A stretch of 64,000 nt of DNA from Galbula dea (GCA_013399015.1 VWZX01000860.1:26868-90867), one strand, 5' to 3'. Positions 24,380 through 35,929 are shown, counted from the first letter of the stretch. A program made the numbers and translations. Notes: generated by a model from the letters alone, not told the origin.

Positions 24380-25110
24380 AGCCATGACCTTCTACCTTTG
24401 GCAGGGAGACTTCTCTGCAGGGAGTTTGTTCTCAGCATCTGCTCCTTGACTTCTTGGAGGGTTTGGGGTTGAGTTGTAAATCCAAGTTGACCCCTGGGTA
24501 GTAATAAAGAATAATTCCCTTGCTGTGCACTTGGCATTGCTTGTTCCTCACACTGACACATTCCCCAGATACTGGAGCTAAACCACAAAGAACTGGATGA
24601 TACCTAAGCTGGGTTGAGCTTGGAGATAACATCTCCCAGCAGCAGCTTTCCCAGGCTGATGAAGGTCATTTGAGAGCTTCCCTTCCACATGTCCAAACAG
24701 CTCCTTCATTATCACCCAGCAACCTCTCTGTCCTCACCCTGCAAAGCCATCCCCATTAATTAAGAGCCCAGGGAAGCTGCTCCCATCCTGAAGCCTGTTC
24801 TCCTTTCATTAATGACTGAAATAATCTATGGATAGGAAGACCTTGGCTAAATCTCAGTTTTATTTCCCTTCTGCTTCCCTTGTTGCTTCTCCCAGGCAAC
24901 TTGGAGCAAGGTCCACACAGAAGATGACCCTGGCTGCTTGTTTCCTGCAAGCTCCATGCTGCAGAACATCAGGAATGCAACTGCAGGTCAAATACCTCAA
25001 TACCCATGTGAGCAGCTGAGTTGTTCTTAGGTAGCATCTTTGTTGAAGCCAAGCCTTGATCCAAGAGCTGTCAGAGGTTTGGCTGTTTGGAGGTGATGTT
25101 CTTCAATGTG
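24380..25110. other. Unassigned intergenic sequence
   Basis: I see no repeat or exon in it. An AATAAA near 24504 has no gene attached. Confidence 0.5.
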
Positions 25111-25114
25111 TGCT

Positions 25115-25615
25115 CCCAGCTCAGAAGCCAACCAGCTCCTGGGCTGCAGCCCCAGCAGGGCAGGGAGGGGACTGTGCCTCTGCTCTGCTCTGGGGAGAGC
25201 TCAGCTGCAGTGCTGGGGCCAGGAGAGACATGGAGCTGGTGGAGCAGGGCCAGAGGAGGCCACAGAAATGATGTGAGGGCTAGAAAGCTGTGAGGAGAAG
25301 CTGAGAGAGTTGGGGTTGTTGAGGCTGGAGAAGAGAAGGCTCCAGGGAGACCTGGTGGCCTTGCAGGACTTCAGGGGGGCTAGAAGAAAGATGGGGAAAG
25401 ACTTTTGAGCAGGAGCTGTTGGGCCAGGCCAAGGGCTGATGGTTGGAAACTGGAAGAGAGATTTAGACTAGAGAGAAGGAAGGAATTGTTTCCACTGAGG
25501 GTGGTGAGAGCCTGGCCCAGGCTGCCCAGAGAGGTGGGAGATGTCCAACCCCTGGCCCCATCCCAGGTCAGGTTGTCTGAGGCTGGGAACAACCTGCTTA
25601 GAGCAGTCAAGCTGC
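25115..25615 (+). mobile_element. CR1, group C, about 500 bp
   Basis: The best group C copy: GCTGTGAGGAGAAGCTGAGAG through GAGAGGTGGGAGATGTCC and the tail. Confidence 0.9.
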
Positions 25616-25619
25616 AGCT

Positions 25620-26465
25620 GATCCAGGCTCTGGTCTCCAAAACTTCCTTGCAGCACTGTAGCCCCTCCAGAGTCCCTTCCCACTGGGCTCAGCTCCTCTT
25701 GCCCATCCTGGGGCATGGCTAAAGCAGTGCCATGGAGAGTTATGGGTAGGTAGAGACTGTGCTTTTAATTAGGCTGTTAATTAATGATTGAGATGCCAGG
25801 ATAGCTCTGACATCATCCTTTCCTGCAGGGGAGTTAGAAGAAGCTCATTCCCAAGGAGTTACAGGAGCATTCCCATTTTGAAGAGGTAGACTCTGTTAGG
25901 AGCTGTTTCTCCAGCAGACAACTCACCAGTGCTGGTGTTCTGGTGTCCACCAATGCTCTGTGCTTCAAGACAAGAGTCTCCTGGACTTCCCTGCTCAGCT
26001 GCTTTGTAGACACCAAGCATTTGAAGGATCAATTTGATTCCTAACACCTTGGGGAGAAATCAGAACAGGCACAGAGAAGGGAAGAGAGCACACAGTGAGT
26101 TGAAGTGGTTTCATTTCCCCACTCCCAGCACTTTCCTGTCCTGCTGCTTTTCATTTCCACTTTATTTTGGGGCATGAATACTAGGCCAGGGTAACTGAGC
26201 ACACATTCATGGCAGGGGTTCTCCCCTGGGACATTCATCTTCTTTCCTGCTGGCAGCAGTGGGAATGCAGAGTGATTTCAGCACAGCTGCCATAGCTACT
26301 GGAAATGGAGCATGCTCAAGCCTTACTCTCTTTGTTCCATCACCAAAGGATGGTCACCAAGCTCCATCAAGCCTCAAAGGTGGGAAAACAAAAGGCATAT
26401 GAATTATTAAATGGATTTTATCTCTTTTTTTTTTCTTGTCTTAAGCCTTACTAGTGTCTAGCAGC
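25620..26465. other. Unassigned intergenic sequence
   Basis: No gene seen; a T-run lies at 26425-26434. Confidence 0.5.
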
Positions 26466-26469
26466 TCAG

Positions 26470-26893
26470 GAGGTTGGCAGGTGACATCAACTTGGGTGGA
26501 AGTGGTGATCTGCTGGAGGACAGGGTGGCTCTGTAGAGGGATCTGGCCAGGTTAGAACCATGGGATGAAGTTCACTTGGGTCACAACAAGCCCAGTAAAG
26601 CTCCAGGCTTGGAGCAGAGTGGCTGGAAAGCTGCTGGGGTAAAAAGGACCTGGGGGGATTGGTTGAAAGTGGCTGAAGCTGAGGCAGCAGGGTGCCCAGG
26701 TGGCCAAGAAGGCCACCAGCAGCNTGGCTGCCCATGGCAGTGGTGGAGTCCCCAGCCCTGGAGGGCTTGCAAAGCCCTGGAGCTGTGGTGCTGAGGCCAT
26801 GGTTTAGTGGTGACCTGGCAGTGTTGGGTTACCAGTTGGACTCAATGATCCTGGAGGTCTCTTCCAACCTTCATGATTCTACAATTCTCTGAC
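26470..26893 (+). mobile_element. CR1, group B, interrupted by an N
   Basis: The 5' part of the B body stops at N 26724 and resumes directly in the B tail, so several hundred bases of the usual element are absent at the N. Confidence 0.9.
26724..26724. other. Single N, probable assembly join
   Basis: It separates two parts of a CR1 element that are not adjacent in intact copies. Confidence 0.8.
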
Positions 26894-26894
26894 T

Positions 26895-27435
26895 CTAGAA
26901 CTACAAACTGACCTTTACAAAGGCAAACCTAATTTAAATAGAAAACATGGACATGGGAGAGTAGCTGTGGCCCAGCCTCTCTTCTTTTATCTGCTGCCAA
27001 GTGGGTCCAGCCTGCCTGAGGCCATTGTCCATCTGCTCTCTGGGCCTCCTAGCACCCTCAGCTCCCCTTGTTCTCCCACAGCACTTGAGTGCTTCTCTAG
27101 GAAAGCTGAGATTTGTTTACTATGCCCCAATTTATTGTTTCTTTTCAGTAGAAAAGACCAAAAGTCCATGGCTTAGAGCCCCATAATTTGCAGCCTGCTG
27201 ATTAATGATCCAGCTGACAGAATGAAATTGGGCTTGAGAGCTCCAAGTGCTGAGGGAAGCAAAAATTTAGTGGAGGTGTAGGGTTGGCAGCTTGCAGTAA
27301 GAGAGAGGAGGAGGCTGCCAAGGAGAGAAACACTTCTCTGCCTCACACATGAAACCTGCTTCTGTTCTATCTTCTTCATCCTGCTCTACCATAGAGCCTT
27401 GGAGAGGGGCAAGACTCAAGTGCAGGAACCTGATG
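26895..27435. other. Unassigned intergenic sequence
   Basis: Nothing supported here beyond short ORFs. Confidence 0.5.
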
Positions 27436-27439
27436 GGAG

Positions 27440-27735
27440 GTGGAGGGTTGGACTAGGTGACTCTGGAGGTCTCTTCTTACATGGGTGAACACTGAGCACA
27501 GTCTGGCCCCAGCCTTGAGCAGCTCCCCTCTGGAGCTGCTCTTCTCCAGGCTAAGCAGCCCCAGGGCTCTCAGCCTTTCCTCCTCCCACAGATGCTTCAG
27601 GCCCCTCAGCATCTTCTCTGATGTCCTCTCTCCAGCAGTTCCTTGTCTCTCTTGACCTGGGGAGCCCAGAACTGGACTCAGGACTTCAGCTATAGCCTCC
27701 CTGGAACAGAGTAGAGGTGGAGGAGAATCTGCCTT
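27440..27735 (-). mobile_element. CR1 fragment, group A body
   Basis: A short + strand tail scrap (GGGTTGGACTAGGTGACTC, 27446-27475) precedes the reversed A body (27488-27735). Confidence 0.82.
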
Positions 27736-28075
27736 GTGTGTCTTTCCACCTCTGGGGTGGCATGACCTGTTTAGCAGCCTTAATGGAAGAAAAAAACTTC
27801 ACTGTACACTCTATTTACAGGGTGAAAAAAAAAGATTAAAGGAAGCTCTAATTGGAGGAAGCTTGGCAGTTGGAAAGTTATTGATCCCCTCTAGATGAGA
27901 TTGCTGCTTTGTTAGACCTGGAAGACCTGAACCACCTTCATCTTCTCCAGGGGAAAAAGGTCTGGTAAATGAAACTCCTAGGGATTCCACAGGGCAGGGG
28001 GAATGAAGGTACAGAAGCAACTTTTGGTGTTATAGTGATGTGTAACAGGAACACTGCTGTAGTGGGGAGAGAACC

Positions 28076-28890
28076 AGATGCCCTCAGGCAGCTTCTCCCA
28101 AGGACTAAGGTGGAAGGAAGGAAATGGATCCCCTTGGGTAGCTTCTCACAGGGACTATGGTGGAAGGAAGGAACCAGATCCCCTCAGGGAGCTCCTCATA
28201 GGGACTGACTGGTTTCTCTCTGGTCGGTGAGGGGAAGCTGGATCCCCTCAGGCGTCTCCTTTCGGGGACTGTGAGGGGAACCGGATCCCCTCAGACAGCT
28301 CCTCCCGGGAAAAGTGAAGGGGAGCTGGATTCCCTCAGGCGTCTCCTCTCTGGGACGGTAAGGGGAACCGGATCCCCTCAAGCAGCTCCTCCCGGGGACG
28401 GTAAGGGGAACTGGATCCCGTCAAGCAGCTCCTCCCGGGGACGGTAAGGGGAACTGGATCCCGTCAAGCAGCTCCTCCCGGGGACGGTAAGGGGAACTGG
28501 ATCCCCTCAAGCAGCTCCTCCCGGGGACGGTAAGGGGAACTGGATCCCCTCAAGCAGCTCCTCCCGGGGACGGTAAGGGGAACCGGATCCCCTCAGGCGG
28601 CTCCTCCTGGGGACGGTGAGGAGAAACCGGATCCCCTCAGGCGGCTCCTCCTGGGGATGGTGAGGGGGAACCGGATTCCCTCAGATAGCTCCTCCCGGGA
28701 AAAGTGAAGGGCAACCGGCTCCCCTCAAGGAGTCTCCTCCCGGGAACGGTGAGGGGAAACCGGCTCCCCTCAAGGAGTGTCCTCCCGGGAACGGTGAAGG
28801 GAAACCGGCTCCCCTCAGGCTTCTCCTCCCGGGAACGGTAAGGAGATACCAGCTCCCCCCAGGCAGCTCCTCCCGGGGCTCTCCCCCTCC
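28076..28890 (+). repeat. GC-rich minisatellite, about 43-45 bp unit, roughly 18 units
   Basis: Units begin GATCCCCTCA and continue AGCAGCTCCTCCCGGGGACGG-like then TAAGGGGAAC. The central units (about 28340-28600) are nearly identical at 43 bp; outer units drift to 44-50 bp. The array ends directly at the CpG-island promoter. Confidence 0.95.
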
Positions 28891-28899
28891 CCTGACCCT

Positions 28900-29500
28900 C
28901 TCCCGGCAGGTGGCCCCCGCGCGGCGGCGGCGGCGGCGGCCGGTGGGTGACGTCATTGGCGGGGGCGGGGGCGGGAGCGCGGTGCCGGTGCGCCGAGCCG
29001 AGTCGAGCCAATCTAAGCCAAACCAAGCCATGGCGGAGCGGAGAACGGCTCCGGTAAGTACAGATCTTCCATCCACACCTTGTTCCTTACCGAGCCCGGG
29101 TGGTGCCCTTGCTTTCCCCCATCCCCCCTCATCCCGAGCCGTGCCGGTGCTGCGGCGGGAAGTGGTGCTGAGGGGATTCAGTGGCGCTGAGGGGTGGGTG
29201 GGGGGGAGGCGGGAAGCGGTTCGGTGGGCGGCGGTTACGGTAAGGCTCGCTGAGGAAAATTCGCTGCCCCGTGTTGGAATGGACCTCGGGGATGGTAGCA
29301 GGGAGTCCACTGGGACACGCTGGGGTGTGTGTGTGTACGTGGGAGAGCCATCCCTGCAAGCACCTGGAGGTAGCGCTACCGGGGTCGGTACCGGTACCGG
29401 GGTCATCTCGCCTTTCCCCGGGGCGCAGCCCAGGGTAGGGCCTGCCGGAGCCCCTCAAAGGAACGGAGGCTGCAGAGCCGGAGAGCCGCTTTGCTGCCCG
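28900..29500 (+). promoter_or_regulatory. CpG-island promoter, probably MAPK4
   Basis: A palindromic CRE (TGACGTCA, 28948-28955) overlaps an inverted CCAAT box (ATTGG, 28955-28959), followed by tandem GC boxes (about 28960-28976) and a second CCAAT at 29008-29012. A (GCG)n run lies at about 28918-28940. The CpG-dense sequence fades by about 29.5 kb. The next recognised gene on this strand is MAPK4, 12 kb downstream, and mammalian MAPK4 also has a distant non-coding first exon. The link to MAPK4 is inferred. Confidence 0.65.
28985..29053 (+). other. Candidate first exon, with ATG in strong Kozak context
   Basis: Just below the CRE/GC-box cluster, CCATGGCG at 29028-29035 opens an eight-codon frame (MAERRTAP) that runs to a strong donor, CCG then GTAAGT (GT at 29054). 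If spliced to the MAPK4 coding exon this ATG would act as an upstream ORF, because an in-frame TGA sits at 41048-41050, 30 bases before the MAPK4 ATG. It could instead begin an unrelated transcript. Confidence 0.4.
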
Positions 29501-29534
29501 GCAGGACGAGGGAGTGCGTATTCATTTGTTTCCC

Positions 29535-30400
29535 TTTGGTTTTATATAGGGCTTATCTGTCCCTGTGGGGCTTATCTGTGTATATAGGGTCTGGCTACAG
29601 AAGGGTTATCTATGCGTCCACATAGGGTTTACCTGTGTGTCCATATAGGGTTTACCTGTATCTATATGGTGGATTTACCTGTCTCTATATGTAGGGCTTA
29701 CCTTTGTGTCCATATAGGGTTTACCCGTATCTATATGTAGGGTTTACCTTTGTGTCCATATTGGGTTTACCTGTCTCTCTCTATAGGGTTTATCTGTGTG
29801 TCCATGTAGGGTTACCTGTCTCTATATATAGGGTTTACCTGTGTCTCTATGTAGGGTTTATCTGTGTCCATATAGGGTTTACCTGTCTCTATGTGTAGGG
29901 TTTACCTGTGTCCCTCTATGTAGGATTTACCTGTGTCCCTCTATGTAGGATTTACCTGTGTCCCTCTATGTAGGATTACCTCTATATATATAGGGTTTAC
30001 CTGTCTCTTTATATGTAGGGTTTTTATGTGTCCATATAGGGTTTACCTGTGTCCCTGTATGTAGGGTTTACCTGTGTGTCCATGTAGGGTTACCTGTCTC
30101 TATATATAGGGTTTACCTGTCTCTATATGTAGGGTTTATATGTGTCCATATAGGGTTTACCTGTCTGTATGTGTAGGGTTTACCTGTGTCTCTCTATATA
30201 GGGTTTACCTGTGTCTCTATAGGTAGGGTTTATCTGCCTCTGTAGGGCTTGTCTCTATAGGGTTTATCTGTTTCTATATGCTTTGTGTCTATATAGGGTT
30301 TATCTGTGTCTATATAGGGTTTATCTGTGTGCTTTTATAGGGTTTATCTGTGTCTATATAGGGTTTACCTGTGCATTTATAGGGTTTATCTGTGTCTGTG
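29535..30400 (+). repeat. Minisatellite, about 23 bp unit (TAGGGTTTACCTGTSTCTATATG type)
   Basis: About 35-40 degenerate units of 21-25 bp, each built on TAGGGTTTA, a CTGT core and a TCTATAT/TCCATA end. It begins as the CpG island fades, so it would lie in intron 1 of a transcript from that promoter. The open frame of repeated YR.YLC residues across it comes from the repeat. Confidence 0.93.
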
Positions 30401-30489
30401 TGTATTCTTCATGCCTATACATATGCTTTAAGTGCCTCTACATGTGCTTTATATGGGTATTTATCCTTTATGTCCATCTAGACCCAGGC

Positions 30490-31730
30490 TCATAGACTTC
30501 ACACCTAAACCTCTGCCCAGCCAAAGTGGTGTCAGTGTGGCCAGCAGGTCCTTGCCCTCCTTCCCCATGTCCACAGAGGGGAAACCTGTTTCTCTCCATC
30601 TTTCCTTCCTCCAAGACAGGCTACATTTACTCTCTGTTGTATCTGTCTTCTCCTTCTTTATCTTCTTCTCCTTCTGTGATCTCCATCTTGGCTCTGGGAA
30701 TGTTTGCAGGTGGTGATGATCCAGGCTTTAACAGCATCAAATGTATTCCATGTGTGGTGAACCCAACACCTAGAGATCTCCTGGGCTGCTGTAGAGTGTG
30801 TACCAGAAAGGTACATGGTGCCCATCAGTTCTCCTGTGCTTGGGAGAACTTCTGCTGTGAGCTCCTGCCAGGCCTTGGGGCCAAAGCAGAGAACAAGGAG
30901 GTTCACCACAGTCCTTTCTCTCCTCAAGCTGAGCTCAATCCTGTCAGTGAGGAGCAAGGCAGGCTGAAATCCCAATCAAATAACCCATGTTCAGAAAGGA
31001 TGCTCAATTGTGAGCATCTCAGCCAACCTCAGCTTCTCCAGGTTGAGTCCTTCATGGAGAAGGTCTCTGTTTCTCTCTTCTTCAGACCTAGACCTGCCTC
31101 CAGGTGCTGGAGTAGCTTCTCCTCCTGCTTCTGGGTGCTGAGCAAGGCAAACACCACAATTAGCAGGATGTTGAGTTGGAGAAGTCTGAATCTGAGATGA
31201 ATCTCACCCAAAGCTTGCAAATCTTGGTTTGCAGTCCTCAATCTTTCCTTTTCTTTGTCATAGCATGACCCTGCTGGTCTCCTCCCTCCTCCTCAGGCCT
31301 TTTGGGAGCCAGAAATAATGCTTCAGAAAGTTTTCAGCTCCCCAGGTGGGAGGTGTTGCAGAAAGGCAACTGCAGGGGAGGGTTTTGCAGCTCATCCTCC
31401 TGCAGATCCAGAAGGTTGGGTGAAAAACCAGGCTGGCAATTTGGGTTTCATGACTTTTTAGGCATAGTGAGTTGTCCCCTCCCCCTTCCTTCCCATACCT
31501 TGTGCCAACATTTAATTGCTTGCACTCTGGAGAGATGTTATCTCCTTTCAAGGTTGACCTTATCTAGCTTTGACTTGCAGAGGGGAGGTTGTTCTGACCT
31601 TATCACAAAGGTGACTCCATGCTTCCAGCTCCTTGTCTGCACTGATCCTGTCACCTCTTCCCCTGCTTCACAGGAGGCTGAAGTAGTTGAGGTGCTACAA
31701 AGCCCACACTGAGAGCCTCCTGCTCCATTG
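30490..31730. other. Unique block without recognised gene
   Basis: CR1-free. Minus-strand frames at 30658-30975 (105 aa) and 31029-31241 (70 aa, with a hydrophobic LLQLNILLIVVFALL stretch) are the only notable ORFs. Neither matches a family I know, and neither has convincing splice borders. Confidence 0.45.
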
Positions 31731-31734
31731 TGTG

Positions 31735-31945
31735 GAGGGGAAGGGTTAGGTTGGACATGAGGAACAATTTCTTTGCCTGAAAGGGTTGGCAAGGCCTGGC
31801 CCAGGCTGCCCAGGGCAGTGGTGGAGTCACCATCCCTGGAGGGGTTTAAAAGCCCTGGAGCTGTGGTGCTGAGGGCCATGGGTTAGTGGTGACCTGGCAG
31901 AGTTGGGTTAATGGTTGGACTTGATGTTCTTAGAGGTGTCTTCTA
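31735..31945 (+). mobile_element. CR1 fragment, group B tail
   Basis: From GGTTAGGTTGGACATGAGG to the tail. Confidence 0.88.
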
Positions 31946-32044
31946 GTCTATTAAAAGACTACAGTGGCTTTTGTCAGAGCAGAAGAGGGAAACCTTTGTC
32001 ATCTGAAGTAGTTTAGTGTGGGATTCCTGGTTTCTAGCAGGTCA

Positions 32045-32135
32045 TCATCCCTGGAGGTGTTCAGGAAAGATAGAGCTGTGGTACTTGGTTGGACTTGATG
32101 ACCTTAGAGGTCTCTTCCAACCTTCAGGATTCAAG
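32045..32135 (+). mobile_element. CR1 tail scrap
   Basis: Only the terminal 90 bp, ending CTTCCAACCTTCAGGATTC. Confidence 0.8.
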
Positions 32136-32459
32136 TTGAAGTGAGTCCCATCCTCTGGGACACCCAGCAAATACTCTTTGGGTGTCTTCCAGACAGCAGT
32201 GTTCTTCATGTGGTTTGGGTTCTTTTTGGAGCATTTAAGTCTTTCTTCTCTTCTTTGTGCTCCAACATCTTCCTGCTCCTCTCCTAAGGGATGGCTGTGC
32301 CTTGTGGACTTCATCAGCTGTGTTTCCCAGGCAGGCTTGGTGCTGACTGGTGCATCCTAAGCTTGGCACCAGAAAGCCCCTGTGTGATCCATGCTAGAGT
32401 CAGATTAAGCAGGGATCTGCTTCAAGGGCTTTCCAGGCAGGATTACATGGAATTATATG

Positions 32460-33035
32460 TCCATGATCTCCTGGGGTGCATGAAGAAGAGGGTGAGCAGC
32501 AGGTCCAGGGAGGTTCTCTTTCCCCTCTACTTTGCCCTAGGGAGGCCACAGCTGGAGTCCTGGCTCCAGTTCTGGACTGCCCAGGTGAAGAGAGACAAGG
32601 AGCTGCTGAAGAGAGGCCAGCAGAGGCTGGGAAGGTGCTGAGGGCACTGGAGCAGCTGTGGGAGGAGGAAAGGCTGAGAGCCCTGGGGCTGCTTAGCCTG
32701 GAGAAGAGCAGCCTCAGAGGGGAGCAAGAGCTAAAGACTGGCAAGAGGCTGGGGCCACACTCTGCTGAGTGGTGGCCAGGCCAAGGGGCACTGGGCACCA
32801 ACTGCAACTCAGGAGGTTCCACCTGAGCAGGGGGAGAAATTTCTTTGTTGTGAGGGTGTCAGAGCCCTGGCCCAGGCTGCCCAGAGAGGTTGTGGAGTCT
32901 CCTTGTGTGGAGAGCTTCCAACCCCAGCTGGGGGTGACCCTGTGCAAGCTGCTGTGGGTGCCCCTGCTTTAGCAGTGGGGTTGGACTAGCTGATCCCCAG
33001 AGGTCCCTTCCAACCCCTCCCATGCTGGGATTCAG
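32460..33035 (+). mobile_element. CR1, group A, insert-retaining form
   Basis: It keeps GGTTCCACCTGAGCAGG and has a small deletion near AGAGGGGAGCAAGAG (32716-32731). Confidence 0.92.
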
Positions 33036-33611
33036 TGAGGCTTTCCAGGAACCAATTTGAGCCTTGCTGGAAGGTGCCATGGTGCCCTTATGGTCACTCA
33101 GTGCACACAAGACTGAGTCAGGAGCAGGACAAACATCCCTGGAAGAGGTGGTGAGAAGTAGTACTCAGGTATCTGCATGTCCAGCAGGTGACTGGCAGGG
33201 TTGTCCACCTAAAAAAGTTGCCTTCTGCTGCCCTGAGTTGTTGTCTTCATCCCAGGCTGAGTGATGGGAGATTGGCTGGGTCCCTCTGACTCCCCAGGGA
33301 AGTGCTGGATCCCTCTGGCTTCAAGGAAGAGCAAACAACTCCCCCCAGGTATTGACCTGTCTGTGGCCATCTGCTCAGTGTGTTTGCACAAGTTGGTTCT
33401 TGGCTTCACCTGAGTTTTCCAACAGCATTAATTACCTGGTAACTGATAAACCTGCACCAATTAGCTATGTAAACCAAGAGAAGAAGCCTAATTGAATTGC
33501 AGAGCCCAGGCTGCTTCCCTCTGGAGGCTTCCTAAGCTCTCCTCCCAAAATCCCTTCCTAAAGGAAGCTCTGCAGATCATCTCCAGACTAGGGGAGAGGT
33601 TTTGTTTGTAG

Positions 33612-33786
33612 AGCAAGTACCAGGTCCTGCCCTTGGGTCACAACAAGCCCAGGAATGCTGCAGGCTTGGGGCAGAGTGGCTGGAAAGCTGCTGGGGGTGG
33701 AGAAAGACCTGAAACTGAGGCAGCAGAGTGCTCAGTTGGCCAAGAAGGCCACCAGCAGCCTGGCTTGGAGCAGCACTAGTGTGGGC
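33612..33786 (+). mobile_element. CR1 fragment, group B 5' part
   Basis: The same block as at 26580-26720, cut at GTGTGGGC. Confidence 0.85.
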
Positions 33787-33789
33787 AAA

Positions 33790-34145
33790 AAGAAGAAGAG
33801 GGAGAAAGTAGAAGGAAACAACTTCTTTTTCTTTCCCCTCTCTTCTTCTTCTCCTTGATCTCATTTGGAATTGGAACTGGGCCCAGGTAAATCAGGTCCT
33901 GAGATGCCTAGCAGCTCCCCTCTGTCCTTGGAAGTCCTTGTGCTCCTCTGAGATGCTTTTTGTGCTGGTAGAAGATTTCTCCTCCTTGAGGAGTGGTCAG
34001 CAATGTCTGGGAAGCCCAGATGGGACTGAGCAGATCTTCCAAGGGTTCTGAAGGACCATGGTGCATGCTTGCACCCTCTCCATCTTCTCCTTGGTCAGAC
34101 TTCTTCTGGCATGAAGGATAGCAACATCAGAACTCTCTGAATTGC
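33790..34145. other. Unassigned sequence in the putative MAPK4 intron 1
   Basis: It begins with a purine-rich then pyrimidine-rich stretch (33786-33855). No exon seen. Confidence 0.45.
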
Positions 34146-34149
34146 ATTT

Positions 34150-34365
34150 AGGCTAGGCAACCCCAGGACTCTCAACCTTTCCTCTTCCCAAAGATGTTCC
34201 AGTCCCCTCAGCATCTTCTCCAGCAGTTCCTTGTCTCTCTTGAACTTAGGCAGCCCAGAACTGGCTCCATTACTCCAGCTGTGACCACACTAGGACACAA
34301 GTAGCTGTAGAGGAGAACTTCCCTTCACCTGCTGGCCACAGCACCCAAATACACCCCAGAAGATC
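34150..34365 (-). mobile_element. CR1 fragment, group A-like, diverged
   Basis: Reverse of the EERLR and REVLL coding region, more decayed than other A copies. Confidence 0.8.
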
Positions 34366-34754
34366 ATCCTGGATCATCCTGAGCTCCCATTTTTCTTCTC
34401 TTAGCAGAGTGTAGCCTGTGTTGCTTCTTCCCTCTGAGCTCCCAGCCTCTTTCACAACACACCAGCAGAGGAATGCAAGCTCAGGTCCAGCTGAATTCAT
34501 GTCTTCTGCAACTTGGCCAAGAGAAACCAGGCCTGAATCTGTTTTTCTCTCCCAACTGCTCCTTCATTCAGCTGCTGCCTGCAGTTAACACACCTCTGGT
34601 GCCCAAGATCTCTCTTCACCTAGGCTCTTGAGAGGACCCAAAACCTCTAGAAAATCCCTTGTGTTGTTTTGGATGATGCTGGCAGCCACTGGCTTTCAGC
34701 TTTGTCTATGATCTAAGCATCACAGTCTCCCAAAATCAGGAGACTGGGAAGCAG

Positions 34755-35055
34755 CTTTGGGCTTGGTTAGCCTGGAGAAAAGGAGGCTGAGGAGAGACCT
34801 TCTGGCTCTCTCTCCAACTCCTAGTTGGAGCCAGGTAGGAGTTGGGCTCTTCTCCCAAGGAACAAGTGATAGGACAAGAGGAAACAGCCTTAAGTTGGGC
34901 CAGGGGAGGTTTAGGTTGGACATGAGGAACAATTTCTTCTCCAGAAGGGTTGTCAAGGCCTGGCCCAGGCTGCCCAGGGCAGTGGTGGAGTCTCCATCCC
35001 TGGGGTGGTTTCAAAAGGGGAGTTGGACTTAGATAATCTCCAGAGGTTGAGATCC
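34755..35055 (+). mobile_element. CR1 fragment, group B with shortened tail
   Basis: The tail jumps from GGGGTGGTTTCAAAAG to GAGTTGGACTTAG, so most of the CCATGG segment is deleted. Confidence 0.87.
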
Positions 35056-35059
35056 AGAG

Positions 35060-35925
35060 GGTGATTCCCAGGTGGTTTCCACAGGGTTTTAGGGGTTTCT
35101 TGGCCTCTTCATGAAGCCTATCCATGTTATTTTCCCAAGCTGAGCACCCAGATCTCCACCCAGCCTGGCCCTGACCCCCAAAACTAAACTGGATGAGATT
35201 TGGTCATCAATAGAAGGGATGAAAGGGGAGCTTCATCTCCCAGAGCCCCCCAAGTGGGATGTTTTGAGGAGGACATCAGGCTCTCTCTGCTCCCACAGGT
35301 ACTTCTTGGGGCCTTAGGGAGGGGAAGAGTGAGGGGAAGGAGTTGTTCTGCCACCTCTTTGCCTCCTGGCACATGCTGCACATACCTCCTTTGGGGCAAA
35401 TTCCTGGTGTCAGCTCCTCAGCTGTAGTAACCAAAACCAAAAACCCCTCTAGGGCTGCTTCTCTATTTTAATTCTTATTTTCTTTAATAACCATCTTGCT
35501 TTTGCTTATCTAACTCCAACCCTTCCAGTGATAACACAGGCAAAGTCCTGCCCCTGCAGTGTCCTGAGGAATGAGGTTCAGCTCTTTCCTGAAGCACCAT
35601 CAGAGAGAGAGGATCATCTCCAGCTCATTTCTAGAAGGTTGTAGGTGCCAAAACAAAAGGGCAAAGCCATTTACCCTGATAAGAGAGCATGTTTCTGCTC
35701 TGCTTTACAACCAGGGCAGAGGTTTCTGAATCATCCCTTCTAGAAGTGGCTTCCTTGAGGTAACAGAAATGATTCTGCTGCTTTCATCTCCCTGTGCTGT
35801 CAGCTATTAAAAACTCAGGTGGCACTGAAACCACACCTGGAAGGACTAGGCTTGAAGAAGGAGCAGGATGGGAGGCTTCAGGTGAAGCAAAATGCATCAG
35901 CTGGGATCCTTGTGAGCAGTGGTGA
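35060..35925. other. Unassigned sequence, putative MAPK4 intron 1
   Basis: No repeat or exon recognised. Confidence 0.45.
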
Positions 35926-35929
35926 AGAG

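Noticed and set aside
28681..29406. 241-aa minus-strand ORF
   Set aside because: It spans the 43-bp array and a CpG island. Repetitive composition explains the open frame, and no family features are present.
28910..29587. 225-aa plus-strand ORF in the CpG island
   Set aside because: It starts in the (GCG)n run and crosses a strong donor; its low-complexity residues match GC bias.
29535..30400. Interstitial telomere
   Set aside because: TAGGGTT cores are separated by 14-16 bp of other sequence; there is no uninterrupted TTAGGG run.
29704..30495. YR.YLC-rich protein
   Set aside because: Translation of the 23-bp repeat only.
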